From Oceanobacillus bengalensis (GTDB lineage Bacteria; Bacillota; Bacilli; Bacillales; Amphibacillaceae): a stretch of 64,000 nucleotides of DNA. Shown in pieces: positions 53,266 to 61,581 of the stretch (positions are counted from its first letter, which is position 1; every line of letters starts with the position of its first letter). The translations under genes and the position numbers were made by a program. Under the pieces are notes generated by a model that had not been told where the DNA came from, made no database searches, and saw nothing but the letters and a program-made list of their open reading frames with translations. The stretch covers positions 294,558 to 358,557 of the forward strand of contig NZ_RBZO01000001.1 in NCBI RefSeq assembly GCF_003628445.1, written 5' to 3'.

Positions 53266-54111
53266 ATGTTTATGGTTGAAACAAAGCGTATTATTATTGT
53301 TATTCTAGGGGCATTATTAAATGCTATATCATTAAATTTTTTCCTAATCGGAGCGAATGTTTATGCTAGTGGATTTACTGGAACAGCACAATTAATTTCA
53401 AGTTTCTTTAATGACTTTATTGGCATTAGCTTTATTGGTACAGGTATATTGCTATTAATATTAAATGTTCCTGTTTTGATTTTAGGTTGGTTTAAGGTTG
53501 GGCGAGGGTTTACAATATATAGTATTATCTCGGTACTATTTTCTTCGTTATTCCTTGAATTTTTACCGATAGTAAATTTGTCCGATGATATTATCTTAAA
53601 TGCTGTATTTGGTGGTGTTATTGCTGGGGTTGGAATTGGATTTACTTTAAAGCACGGTGCTTCTACTGGTGGAATGGATATTATTGCTATGATTCTATCG
53701 AGAATGAAGGATAAACCAATTGGTAACTATTTTCTCGTTATGAATGGTATAATTATTGTGTTGGCAGGATTACTTTATGAACCTGAAAATGCATTGTATA
53801 CAATGGTTACATTATATGTTTCAACAAGGGTTATTGATGCGATTCATACTCGTCATGAAAAAGTGACCGTTATGATTATCACTTTGAAAGCAGATGAATT
53901 ACAACAAGCAATTCATAAACAGCTAGTGAGAGGAATTACGATTTTACCAGCTAAAGGTGCATATACAAAGGATGATAAAAGTATGTTATACCTTGTTATC
54001 ACTAGATATGAATTATACGATTTGGAGAAGGTTATTACAGAAGTAGACCCAAATGCCTTTACAAATATCGTTGAAACTGCCGGCATTTATGGCTTCTTTA
54101 GAAGAGATTAG
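53266..54111 (+). CDS. yitT: YitT-family membrane protein (DUF2179)
   Basis: 281 residues from ATG 53266, 8 bases after AAAGGAGGG. Five to six membrane helices in the first 190 residues (FFLIGANVYASGFTGTAQL, KHGASTGGMDIIAMILSR), then a C-terminal DUF2179 domain at about 195-280 (VTVMIITLKADELQQAI, GITILPAKGAYTKDDK). Possibly a transporter; the substrate is unknown. Divergent from the DegV gene. Confidence 0.85.
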   Translation: MFMVETKRIIIVILGALLNAISLNFFLIGANVYASGFTGTAQLISSFFNDFIGISFIGTGILLLILNVPVLILGWFKVGRGFTIYSIISVLFSSLFLEFLPIVNLSDDIILNAVFGGVIAGVGIGFTLKHGASTGGMDIIAMILSRMKDKPIGNYFLVMNGIIIVLAGLLYEPENALYTMVTLYVSTRVIDAIHTRHEKVTVMIITLKADELQQAIHKQLVRGITILPAKGAYTKDDKSMLYLVITRYELYDLEKVITEVDPNAFTNIVETAGIYGFFRRD

Positions 54112-54128
54112 CGAAGGGTGAGAAAGAG

Positions 54129-54524
54129 ATGAAATACGGTATTCTAATATTCGGATTGTGTTTATTTTTAGTAGGATGTGGTGGGGAAGATGTTACGGAT
54201 ACTAGTACGAGCGAACCTGCTAACTTTACATTTCAATTGAGAAATATTGATCAGCAATTAGATAGGAATCGTGTTGATTTGAACGCTGAAGTAAATACAA
54301 CAGAAAGTGAAATTTATTATACGATTGAACAGGGCGAAGAATTGTTACATGAAGAAACATCGATTGCAATAGATGAAGTTTCAAGTTGGTTTCCAATTGA
54401 CATTAATTATGAATTGGCCGAAGCACAAATTAGTGCAGAAGAACCACCAATTATTACGGTATATGTGAAGGATGAAAGTGGAGAACGAACAAATCCAAAT
54501 TACATACCTGTTGATGTAAAATAA
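54129..54524 (+). CDS. Hypothetical lipoprotein
   Basis: 131 residues. Signal peptide with lipobox FLVGC, lipidated Cys17, then a Thr/Ser/Glu linker and a beta-rich acidic domain (FTFQLRNIDQQLDRNRVDLN). No family is recognised. It starts 17 bp after yitT with GGTGAGAAAGAG upstream, so the two are probably co-transcribed; a terminator follows. Confidence 0.75.
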   Translation: MKYGILIFGLCLFLVGCGGEDVTDTSTSEPANFTFQLRNIDQQLDRNRVDLNAEVNTTESEIYYTIEQGEELLHEETSIAIDEVSSWFPIDINYELAEAQISAEEPPIITVYVKDESGERTNPNYIPVDVK

Positions 54525-54562
54525 GAAGAGGTGCCAACAATTATGGCACTTCTTCTTCGCTT
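54525..54562. terminator. Terminator between the lipoprotein and Nfu_N genes
   Basis: Perfect 12-bp stem GAAGAGGTGCCA / TGGCACTTCTTC with a 6-base loop, between convergent genes. Confidence 0.82.
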
Positions 54563-54826
54563 TTAAAGATTATACTTTTCAAAAACCTCTAACACTTTTG
54601 AGGTCAAATTGTCCCATTCAACATCAAATTGTTTGTTTACAGTAATGAAATTTTGATAACCAAAGACATTATCAACTTCTTCAAGTGCCATTAAATCATT
54701 TAAAATTGCATGTTCACTTGTGTCTCCTGGCATAACGGAAATACTATTTGTTCCTTCAAAAATAATGCTATCGCTTGAGAATTTCATTGCATTTGGATTT
54801 GGTGTAGCTTCTACTCGTACGCCCAT
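54563..54826 (-). CDS. Nfu/NifU N-terminal-domain protein
   Basis: 87 residues. The whole protein is a scaffold Nfu_N domain: TPNPNAMKFSSD near the N-terminus and DLMALEEVDNVFGYQNFITV in the middle. The CxxC iron-sulfur domain of full NFU proteins is absent. It is likely to bind a partner in iron-sulfur assembly, but its job as a lone domain is not established. GGAGGG precedes the start. Confidence 0.83.
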   Translation of the reverse strand: MGVRVEATPNPNAMKFSSDSIIFEGTNSISVMPGDTSEHAILNDLMALEEVDNVFGYQNFITVNKQFDVEWDNLTSKVLEVFEKYNL

Positions 54827-54902
54827 CGTGTTTTTCCCTCCTAATCAAATCGTGCTTACCCCTATATTAGCAGAAAAACACACTTTTAAAAAGCAAAATA
54901 CA

Positions 54903-54933
54903 AAGCTCCTCTTACATGTAGTAAGAGGAGCTT
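54903..54933 (-). terminator. Hairpin upstream of the Nfu_N gene
   Basis: Perfect 12-bp stem AAGCTCCTCTTA / TAAGAGGAGCTT. On the minus strand it is followed by TTGTATTTTGCTTTTT, so it could end the DUF3813 transcript reading through the repeat at 54950-55100. Confidence 0.7.
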
Positions 54934-54949
54934 AAAAGCCACGTCCAGC

Positions 54950-55100
54950 TACAGCGCCCAGAGACTAGCGAACTTCCCTCACCTCCGTACGATAACAGTT
55001 CGACACGTCGAACTTCCTATAACCTGGGGTCGTCGTGTTTCCTTTATCTCCTACGGTTCAGTCCAGTTCGTACGTCTCTATACGGGCGCTTGTGCTTTTG
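54950..55100. repeat. Palindromic repeat with CGCCC-AGAC / GTCT-GGGCG ends
   Basis: From GTCCAGCTACAGCGCCCAGAGAC to GTCTCTATACGGGCGCTTGTGCTTTT. Inner part includes CGATAACAGTTCGAC and GTCGAACTTCCT. A divergent second copy is at 61385-61495. It resembles the palindromic GCGC...GCGCTTGTGCTTTT repeats scattered in Bacillaceae. Confidence 0.7.
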
Positions 55101-55108
55101 TGCGGAGT

Positions 55109-55297
55109 TTAGTGTAATTGGTTATGCTGTTTAAGCTGTTGTTCTAACTGCTGTAATTGTTGCTTTTCTTCAGGTGTAGCATCATTGTATGCAGCTTGAA
55201 TAGCGCTTTGTGCGGCTTGCTTATCCTGTTCACTTGCATTCCCATTCATGAAACCTGTGACAGCATTTTTAGCTTGTTGGAATAAATTATTTTGCAA
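55109..55297 (-). CDS. Small DUF3813-like protein
   Basis: 62 residues, TTG start after AGGAGGG. Helical, Gln/Ala-rich: LFQQAKNAVTGFMN, AAQSAIQAAYNDATPEE, QQLQQLEQQLKQ. It resembles the small Bacillus protein YizC (DUF3813). The function is unknown. It lies 23 bp after the 40-residue gene on the same strand. Confidence 0.68.
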   Translation of the reverse strand: MQNNLFQQAKNAVTGFMNGNASEQDKQAAQSAIQAAYNDATPEEKQQLQQLEQQLKQHNQLH

Positions 55298-55320
55298 GTA
55301 AAAACCCTCCTAGTATTTCT

Positions 55321-55443
55321 TTATGATTCTGTTTTCGTTTTTGCTTCAGCAAGTGTCGAACGATATGGAAATCGCTCAGCGTGTTTCTTGACAGAGTCAG
55401 CACCTTGTTGTGTAAACCGTTTGGATTTACTTCTTTTTCCCAT
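55321..55443 (-). CDS. Basic 40-residue small protein
   Basis: ATG 7-8 bases after AAGGAGGAA. Sequence begins MGKRSKSKRFTQQGADSVKK and ends STLAEAKTKTES; strongly basic N-terminus. Good ribosome site and tight spacing to the next gene support translation. No family recognised; small basic proteins of this kind are common among spore proteins, which is only a suggestion. Confidence 0.62.
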   Translation of the reverse strand: MGKRSKSKRFTQQGADSVKKHAERFPYRSTLAEAKTKTES

Positions 55444-55519
55444 GCATGATTCCTCCTTAAGAAATCAGAAATGGAATGCTAATCAGTTGTATAAGAAAAC
55501 ACTTGTGAATGATGAGAAA

Positions 55520-55551
55520 ACAAAAGTGAACGCTTTATATCACGTTCACTA
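55520..55551 (-). terminator. Terminator of yitU
   Basis: On the minus strand GTGAACG pairs with CGTTCAC, followed by TTTTGTTTTC. Confidence 0.65.
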
Positions 55552-55605
55552 CTAGTATGGTTCATATTAAATTTTATAAGCTTGGAAATTTTCGGGAGTG
55601 TTTTT

Positions 55606-56424
55606 TTAGCGTTTCATTTTTAAATAATCTTCAAGGAATACGCCAATACCATCCTGTTCGTTTGTATGGGTAACATGCTTTGCCACATGTTTTAATTCAT
55701 TAATTGCATTTCCCATCGCAACACCTACACCAGCATATTCGATCATTTCTAAATCATTATCTTCATCACCAAAAGCAATAATTCTTTCTTTCGGAATTCC
55801 GAAGTATGTGGAGACTTTTTGTAAACCTACTGCCTTGTTCATACCTTTTTTAACGATTTCAATGATGTTCCAAGGTGCTCCCCATTTACGATGCTCAATA
55901 AGTTCTGCGTGGTATTCGGTTAAGTGATTTCTAAGTTGTAAGATATGATCCTCTTTCGGATGAATGAGCAATGAAGTGGGATCATCTTTTAATTTATGCT
56001 TCAGACTACCAATATTAAAAGGTGTATCCTTTTCTGTCTCCTGAAAAATTTCAATAATTTTCTCATCGTATTGATCAAGGTACACATCGTCCATCACTTC
56101 TGCAAGTATATTGTACACGTCTAAATCATAACAAGCATCAACGATTTTACGTGCTGTACGAATTGGCATTGGATTATGTAGTGCGTCCCATTTTTTATCT
56201 GTCGGATGATGAATTAATGCCCCGTTAAAATTGACCATCGGTGTCGTTAAACCAAGTTCATGATAATAATGAATGCTTGCCCGGTGTGGGCGACCAGTAG
56301 CAATGACAACAATATGTCCATCGTCCATTGCTTTCAAGATCGTCTGTTTCGTTCTTTCACTAATTTCCTTCTTATCGGTTAATAGTGTTCCATCCAAATC
56401 TAAAGCAATTAAATGTCGATTCAT
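55606..56424 (-). CDS. yitU: YitU, Cof-type HAD phosphatase
   Basis: 272 residues from ATG 56424, preceded by GAGGTGA; a GTG at 56433 lies inside that site. HAD motifs: ALDLDGTLLTD at about 6-16, VIATGRPH at about 41-48, and IAFGDEDNDLEMIEYAG at about 215-231, with the Cof-type cap between. It dephosphorylates small phosphometabolites; YitU in B. subtilis has flavin-precursor phosphatase activity, but that assignment here is inferred. Confidence 0.85.
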   Translation of the reverse strand: MNRHLIALDLDGTLLTDKKEISERTKQTILKAMDDGHIVVIATGRPHRASIHYYHELGLTTPMVNFNGALIHHPTDKKWDALHNPMPIRTARKIVDACYDLDVYNILAEVMDDVYLDQYDEKIIEIFQETEKDTPFNIGSLKHKLKDDPTSLLIHPKEDHILQLRNHLTEYHAELIEHRKWGAPWNIIEIVKKGMNKAVGLQKVSTYFGIPKERIIAFGDEDNDLEMIEYAGVGVAMGNAINELKHVAKHVTHTNEQDGIGVFLEDYLKMKR

Positions 56425-56559
56425 TTTTTTCACCTCATATCAGTTAAGTTTAAAGGGGAAAGAATAATATGTAAAGTTATTTATAGGTAAAGATATTTGC
56501 ATGTGGTGCCATTTAAACATTAAAATAGAAATAGTAAATAATTCCAGGGAGAGACAATT

Positions 56560-57321
56560 ATGATTGGTGTTTTTAAAGAAGAAATCCACTCCGTCCCTTG
56601 CTTAGTGATTGTGGATGCGAAGATGGAAAATCAAGCTTTACCGATTGTTACATATTTTCACGGGTTCACTAGTGCCAAAGAACATAATTTAGATACAGCA
56701 TATTTATTAGCTGAAAAAGGGTTAAGAGTTATTCTTCCAGACAGCCTACATCATGGGGAGAGAGAGGACGGTATATCAGCCGGCAAGCGTTCACTCGCAT
56801 TTTGGGATACGCTCATCCAAAACATAAAAGAGTTAGAAATGATTAAAAACTATGTGGATGAAAAAGGATTACTATTGGATGGTCGCTTTGGTGTAGCTGG
56901 TACAAGTATGGGTGGAATTACAACCGCAGCTGGCTTACAAAGCTTTCCATGGATAAAAACTGCTGCAATCGTTATGGGTTCACCCAAATTAACAACATTC
57001 ACCGAAGAACTTATTAATAGTTATCGAAAAGTAATTGACTTACCAGTAACGGATGAGGAAATTGTTAAACTAGTGGAAACGGTAGGGCAATATGATTTAT
57101 CGAAACAAATGGAAAAACTTGCAGGTCGACCATTGATGTTCTGGCATGGTGAAAGTGATTCTGTTGTTCCATTTGAACATTCTTATAGCTTTTACCAAGA
57201 TGCAAAAGAATTATATGCAAACCAGGATGATATTCATTTTATTAGAGAGGCAAATCGTGACCACAAAGTTAGTCGTTATGCGAAGCTTGAAATTACAAAA
57301 TGGTTCGAAAAACATCTTTAA
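56560..57321 (+). CDS. yitV: YitV, alpha/beta-hydrolase (esterase)
   Basis: 253 residues. Catalytic triad: Ser in GTSMGG at about 114-119, Asp in WHGESDSVVP at about 194-203, His in NRDHKVSR at about 229-236. The oxyanion region is YFHGFTSAKEH. Probably an esterase; the substrate is unknown. It is divergent from yitU and followed 81 bp later by yitW. Confidence 0.85.
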   Translation: MIGVFKEEIHSVPCLVIVDAKMENQALPIVTYFHGFTSAKEHNLDTAYLLAEKGLRVILPDSLHHGEREDGISAGKRSLAFWDTLIQNIKELEMIKNYVDEKGLLLDGRFGVAGTSMGGITTAAGLQSFPWIKTAAIVMGSPKLTTFTEELINSYRKVIDLPVTDEEIVKLVETVGQYDLSKQMEKLAGRPLMFWHGESDSVVPFEHSYSFYQDAKELYANQDDIHFIREANRDHKVSRYAKLEITKWFEKHL

Positions 57322-57402
57322 TAGGTAATTGTGATTTCAATCACTTGAAAATCATGAGAAATATGTTTAAATATAAGAAAGTAGGTAAGGGAGGTAATAC
57401 GG

Positions 57403-57714
57403 ATGGATGAAGCTTTAAAAGAGAATCTTATGGGTGCATTAGAAAACGTAATTGACCCTGAGTTAGGTATTGATATTGTTAATCTAGGCTTAATATATGA
57501 CGTTGATTTAGATGATACGGGTGTTTGTGAAGTGAAAATGACGTTAACAGCGATGGGATGCCCACTTTCGGCACATATCGAACGTGACGTGAAATTTGTA
57601 CTAGAAGATATTCCAGAAGTAAAAGATGTAAACGTAAATATCGTTTGGAATCCACCATGGAGTAAAGATAATATGTCCCGTTATGCGAAGATTGCATTAG
57701 GAATTCCAGATTGA
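57403..57714 (+). CDS. yitW: YitW, MIP18/SufT-like (DUF59) protein
   Basis: 103 residues. DUF59 core: LENVIDPELGIDIVNLGLIYD at about 13-33 (two adjoining parts) and MTLTAMGCPLSAHIERDV at about 46-63 with the conserved Cys in MGCP. Such proteins help mature iron-sulfur proteins. GGGAGGT precedes the start. A strong terminator lies about 115 bp downstream. Confidence 0.88.
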   Translation: MDEALKENLMGALENVIDPELGIDIVNLGLIYDVDLDDTGVCEVKMTLTAMGCPLSAHIERDVKFVLEDIPEVKDVNVNIVWNPPWSKDNMSRYAKIALGIPD

Positions 57715-57830
57715 TTAAACAAGCGTATAAGCCAAAGAGCTGGAGTGTCTTGGGCTAATATATGCTCGGCAAAAAGAATTAACAAAGTAAATTCATTGAC
57801 GTATTAAAAGATAGATCGTAAAAATATGTA

Positions 57831-57870
57831 GCAGTTCAATTTATTTACAAATAAATTGAACTGCTTGTTT
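57831..57870 (+). terminator. Terminator downstream of yitW
   Basis: Near-perfect 15-bp stem from GCAGTTCAATTTATTT to AATAAATTGAACTGC with a 3-base loop, then TTGTTTT. It is one of two hairpins in the 327-base gap 57715-58041; the rest of that gap shows nothing clear. Confidence 0.85.
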
Positions 57871-57957
57871 TAGTTCATTTTTGGATTTGACGTGATTTTG
57901 ATTAAATAGGAGTATTTTCAACGCCTTTTTGACTCGAAAAGAAAAGGAAAATAATAT

Positions 57958-57996
57958 AAAAACGCTTGAGATTTTTAACTGCTCTCAAGCGTTTTG
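57958..57996 (-). terminator. Terminator of uppP
   Basis: AACGCTTGAGA pairs with TCTCAAGCGTT; T-rich tail on the minus strand (TTTATATTATTTTCC). Confidence 0.75.
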
Positions 57997-58041
57997 CTCC
58001 AATGCTCAATTTCAATTTTTATTTCTGAACTAGTCTACTTT

Positions 58042-58863
58042 TTACAGAAAGAAAATAACAAGCAAGCCTACAACGACACAGTAATAAGAGAAATACTTTA
58101 GATTTCCTTTTGCCATGATATTCATGAACCATTTCAGTGCAAAGTATGTTGCAATAAAGGCTGCGATAAATGCAACGATATTAGGAACTAATGTTGCTTG
58201 GAAAGCATCACTACGAACCATGTCAGGTACTTCAAGAATGGTTGTACCTAAACTAACTGGAATATACAGTAAGAAAGAGAAACGAAGTGCTGTTTCCTGT
58301 TTCATTCCAACAAGCATGGATGCAACAATGGTAGAGCCTGAACGGCTTATCCCAGGTGTAACCGCAACGCATTGTGCTAGTCCAACAATCATCGCGTCTT
58401 TCATTGATAGGTCTCCATCACTTTTTCTTCCTCGTAAATTACGAATCATCCAAATAGCAACAGCAGTTATTAATAACGTATAGCCAACGACAACTGGCTG
58501 ACCTAGAGCCTTACCAATTGCATCACCGAATAATACACCAACAATACCAACAGGGATGGTTGCAACAACTAGATAAATAATAAATTGAAAGTCACTTTTA
58601 GCTGTTTCTTCTTTCTTGAAGAGGTACAGGTATCCATTTTTAATCAAGCGAATAATATCATGACGGTAAATAATAAGAATGGCTAACAAGGAAGCAAAAT
58701 TAACGAAAATCTCAAATGTAAGACCGTCTGTTTCTACACCGAATATTTCACGAAAAATAACAATATGCCCACTTGATGAAATTGGAATTGGTTCCGTTAT
58801 TCCCTGTACTAATCCTAATATTAAATATTCTATAATTGTCCATAATTTATCGAAAAAATCCAT
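58042..58863 (-). CDS. uppP: UppP/BacA, undecaprenyl-diphosphatase
   Basis: 273 residues with about eight membrane segments. The two inverted catalytic regions are present: [18 protein letters not shown] at about 17-34 and [10 protein letters not shown] at about 168-177. It recycles undecaprenyl pyrophosphate for wall synthesis, and its loss gives bacitracin sensitivity. The usual TEFLP is TEPIP here, as in many Bacillus paralogues. GGAGAGAAAA precedes the start. Confidence 0.94.
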   Translation of the reverse strand: MDFFDKLWTIIEYLILGLVQGITEPIPISSSGHIVIFREIFGVETDGLTFEIFVNFASLLAILIIYRHDIIRLIKNGYLYLFKKEETAKSDFQFIIYLVVATIPVGIVGVLFGDAIGKALGQPVVVGYTLLITAVAIWMIRNLRGRKSDGDLSMKDAMIVGLAQCVAVTPGISRSGSTIVASMLVGMKQETALRFSFLLYIPVSLGTTILEVPDMVRSDAFQATLVPNIVAFIAAFIATYFALKWFMNIMAKGNLKYFSYYCVVVGLLVIFFL

Positions 58864-58956
58864 TTTTTTCTCTCCTTACTCCTTTTACCTACTTACCTAT
58901 ACAAGTCACCATTCCGTGGGCTAATGAATAGTCTAGATGGTGAGGAGGTTGATGGT

Positions 58957-59304
58957 ATGAATATGAAAAATAATCATAACAATATGTATGATCTATGTAA
59001 ACAACATATGCATTCTTATGTAATGGCTGAAACAGTTGATGGTACGTCATTTGATGGTATTGTAACTGGTTTAGATGATGAATACGTATATTTTGCTGTT
59101 CCGGTAGAGCAGGATCAGCAGCATGCACCACATATGGGAACAATGCAAAGTTCCCAGAGACAATTTGGTTTTGGATATCCAGGTTACGGCTATGGATATG
59201 GGTACCCGGGATATGGATATCCTGGTAGACCACCGAGAAGGTTCAATCGGCTTGTCCTACCATTAGCTGCATTAACTGCCTTAGCAATACTACCTTGGTA
59301 TTAG
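58957..59304 (+). CDS. Gly/Tyr-rich small protein, possibly spore- or surface-associated
   Basis: 115 residues from ATG 58957, 8 bases after AGGAGG. N-terminal half: YDLCKQHMHSYVMAETVDG then TSFDGIVTGLDDEYVYFAVP, reminiscent of a small beta-barrel. A low-complexity run of GYPGYGYG-type repeats (about 72-89) follows, then a basic PPRRFNR and a hydrophobic tail. No known function. A terminator follows. Confidence 0.7.
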   Translation: MNMKNNHNNMYDLCKQHMHSYVMAETVDGTSFDGIVTGLDDEYVYFAVPVEQDQQHAPHMGTMQSSQRQFGFGYPGYGYGYGYPGYGYPGRPPRRFNRLVLPLAALTALAILPWY

Positions 59305-59310
59305 CAGAAG

Positions 59311-59345
59311 ACCCTTGCCATACGGAGAAAGGCAGGGGTTTTTCT
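59311..59345 (+). terminator. Terminator of the Gly/Tyr-rich gene
   Basis: ACCCTTGCC pairs with GGCAGGGGT, followed by TTTTC. Confidence 0.75.
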
Positions 59346-59370
59346 TAGAATAAAACATACTTAAACGAAA

Positions 59371-59400
59371 CATCAGTGGGTAATCCCAGCCCCACTGATG
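59371..59400 (-). terminator. Hairpin after yjzD
   Basis: CATCAGTGG pairs with CCACTGATG; weak T-tail on the minus strand (TTTCGTTT). Confidence 0.5.
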
Positions 59401-59409
59401 AAAGAATAG

Positions 59410-59586
59410 TTATTCACTTTTTTCTTTTAATGCCACTTCACCTAATATAAATGTAACAATAGCAAGAACAGCAGCAAGAAGCAATGCATCTGAAATTACG
59501 AAGGCTTCTCCACCCATGCTTGTTAAAACATATGTAGCAGCTAAAGCAATTAAGACAGACCAAATAATTGTCATTATGTAACGCAC
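59410..59586 (-). CDS. yjzD: YjzD-like DUF2929 membrane protein
   Basis: 58 residues from GTG 59586, 6 bases after GTGAGGTG (a GTG at 59595 lies in that site). Two membrane helices with the DUF2929 pattern ATYVLTSMGG between them and FILGEVALKEKSE at the end. The position before the med-fabH-fabF block fits YjzD of B. subtilis. Function unknown. Confidence 0.75.
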   Translation of the reverse strand: MRYIMTIIWSVLIALAATYVLTSMGGEAFVISDALLLAAVLAIVTFILGEVALKEKSE

Positions 59587-59745
59587 AAAATACACCTCAC
59601 AGTTTTTCTATTGGTTATTTGTAATATATATTAGTACATTCCTATCCTATAGTTTACCAAAAAGGATTAGAAAGGAAAAGAATTTTTTCAAAATTACTTA
59701 GAAAGCAGTTTTTTTTCGTACATATCATTTTAAGGGGGAGAAATT

Positions 59746-60345
59746 ATGTCAATTCTAGTTGTAAACTGTAGTCATTGGATTGGCTTTCATATCACAGAAG
59801 CCTTGTTAGGTGCAGGGAATACAGTTGAGGGAATACCATTTGATGAGGAAACAGATGATTTATTGATGTTCTTTGGTAGAAATAGTTCATTCACACTATC
59901 GTCAAATATTAGGAAGAAAAAATATGATATTTGTATTATCATCGGGGAATATGATCATCGTGCAATAATAAATGCAGACAAAATAGTAATTATTAATGAA
60001 CAAAAGCATGATGAAAATAGAGATTCCTCTACCACGACAATTAAAGCACCTCTTCTCTATGGAGAGTGGATGCCGATGAATGAAAAAGGATGTTATGTAG
60101 GAGAAGAATATATTACATTCGAATCAGATTATTTTAAGCAAAATGCAATTTATATTAAGGATTTTACTGAAGGGTTAATACAATGGTTAGATTCAGGCGT
60201 ATTGCCAGCAACTTTTGAGGTGAAATCTTATAATAATAACGAAAAACTTGATAATATATTCTATATTCGTAACAATAAACCCGTAGATAAAAAGGTAAAA
60301 AAGCTACTTGAACACTATCATTCCTATAAAAATTCCTATAAATGA
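59746..60345 (+). CDS. YjaV-like protein (NAD-epimerase-like fragment fold)
   Basis: 199 residues. It begins MSILVVNCSHWIGFHITEALLGAG, resembling the first strand and helix of an NAD(P)-binding epimerase but with the glycine motif changed to NCSHWIG, so cofactor binding is doubtful. PLLYGEWMPM and IYIKDFTEGLIQWLDSG also recall epimerases. By position (yjzD-x-med-fabH) it corresponds to B. subtilis yjaV. Function unknown. AAGGGGGAG precedes the start. Confidence 0.6.
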   Translation: MSILVVNCSHWIGFHITEALLGAGNTVEGIPFDEETDDLLMFFGRNSSFTLSSNIRKKKYDICIIIGEYDHRAIINADKIVIINEQKHDENRDSSTTTIKAPLLYGEWMPMNEKGCYVGEEYITFESDYFKQNAIYIKDFTEGLIQWLDSGVLPATFEVKSYNNNEKLDNIFYIRNNKPVDKKVKKLLEHYHSYKNSYK

Positions 60346-60419
60346 AACGTTAACTTGGTAATAATAGGGTATATAAAATATAATTGACATAGTATTTTCT
60401 AAGAGTGGGGTGCCTATAT

Positions 60420-61379
60420 TTGAAACGATTATTTTACCTAATTCTCACATCAGGGATTGTTGTTATGCTAACAGCATGTAGTAATTATTTTGAAAGTGGT
60501 CAGATTCAAAATGTAGGTATGCTCGTTGATGGAACAATTGCTGAAAATGCATGGAACGAAAAAGGGTATGAAGGTTTACGTGAAATCGAGAAAGAATTTA
60601 ATACAGACGTTTTTTATAAAGAAAACATCGACACTGAAACAGAAATAATAAATGCTGTTGATGAATTTGTCCAAGATGGAGTCAATTTAATATTTGGTCA
60701 TAGTAGCATGTATGGAAACTATTTTAACGATTTAGCGAAATACTATCCTGATGTTCATTTTGTTTATTTTAATGGAGGCATCTATCGCGATAATGTGACA
60801 AGTCTTAATTTCAATTCACATGCAATGGGTTTCTTTGGTGGAATGATTGCTGGTGAGATGACAGAGACGAGTAAAGTAGGTGTTATTGCCTCCTTCTTGT
60901 GGCAACCAGAGATTGAAGGGTTTTATGAAGGCGTAAAGTATCAAAATCCACATGCAACCGTTGAAATAGATTATATAGGAAGTTGGTTTGATACGGAAGG
61001 TGCTTTAGCAATTTATGATTCGATGAAAAAGAAAGGGGTAGACGTTTTCTATCCTGCAGGTGATGCGTTTAGTGAGCAGATGTTAAAGAAAGCTGAAGAA
61101 GATGGTTTACTTGCAGTAGGGTATGTCAGTGATCAGCACGAAATTGCACCTGATGCGGTGTTGACAAGTACAATTCAAGAAGTGGACAAGCTTTATGATC
61201 AAGTCGCTCGTAAATTTGACGATGGAGAACTTGTTGGTGATATTTTAACCTTTGACTTTCAAGATGAAGTGATTGCGTTAGGCGAATTTAATGAAAAGAT
61301 TCCGAAGGCTTTTGAGCGATATGTAGACGATACCATTGACGAATATATCGATACAAATCTGTTACCGAATGAGTACTAA
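60420..61379 (+). CDS. med: Med-like BMP-family lipoprotein (ComK activator)
   Basis: 319 residues from TTG 60420, with GTGGGGTG upstream. Lipobox VVMLTACS, lipidated Cys20 or nearby. It is a type I binding-protein fold of the BMP family: VGMLVDGTIAENAWNEKGYEG at about 31-51 (two adjoining parts), LIFGHSSMYG, MGFFGGMIAGEMTE, and DVFYPAGDAF. In B. subtilis Med raises comK expression; BMP proteins otherwise bind nucleosides. comZ, which follows med in B. subtilis, is not found in the 202 bases before fabH. Confidence 0.8.
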   Translation: MKRLFYLILTSGIVVMLTACSNYFESGQIQNVGMLVDGTIAENAWNEKGYEGLREIEKEFNTDVFYKENIDTETEIINAVDEFVQDGVNLIFGHSSMYGNYFNDLAKYYPDVHFVYFNGGIYRDNVTSLNFNSHAMGFFGGMIAGEMTETSKVGVIASFLWQPEIEGFYEGVKYQNPHATVEIDYIGSWFDTEGALAIYDSMKKKGVDVFYPAGDAFSEQMLKKAEEDGLLAVGYVSDQHEIAPDAVLTSTIQEVDKLYDQVARKFDDGELVGDILTFDFQDEVIALGEFNEKIPKAFERYVDDTIDEYIDTNLLPNEY

Positions 61380-61384
61380 AGCCT

Positions 61385-61495
61385 GTTTCCTGTCAAAGCT
61401 CCAGAAAAAATCTGTTGCGCAGCTATCGTTACCTCTGTGCGATAACTGTTCTACTAGTCGAACGTCCTTTTAAACGGGTTTTTACGCTTTTCTAT
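61385..61495. repeat. Divergent copy of the 54950-55100 palindromic repeat
   Basis: Shares CCTC-GT-CGATAAC-GTTC, GTCGAAC-TCCT and TACGCTTTT-like end with the other copy, with many differences. It fills the gap between med and the FapR box of fabH. Confidence 0.55.
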
Positions 61496-61524
61496 ACTTG
61501 CTATTTGTCGGAAATTATATTAAA

Positions 61525-61543
61525 ATTAGTACCAAGTCATAAT
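61525..61543. promoter_or_regulatory. FapR box of fabH-fabF
   Basis: ATTAGTACCAAGTCATAAT closely resembles the FapR operator (ATTAGTACCTxxTACTAAT type), and its position 39 bp upstream of fabH matches the fabHA-fabF promoter of B. subtilis. FapR represses until malonyl-CoA binds it. Confidence 0.75.
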
Positions 61544-61581
61544 ATTTGATATTAATCATTAAATATGAGGAGCGGTATAGA

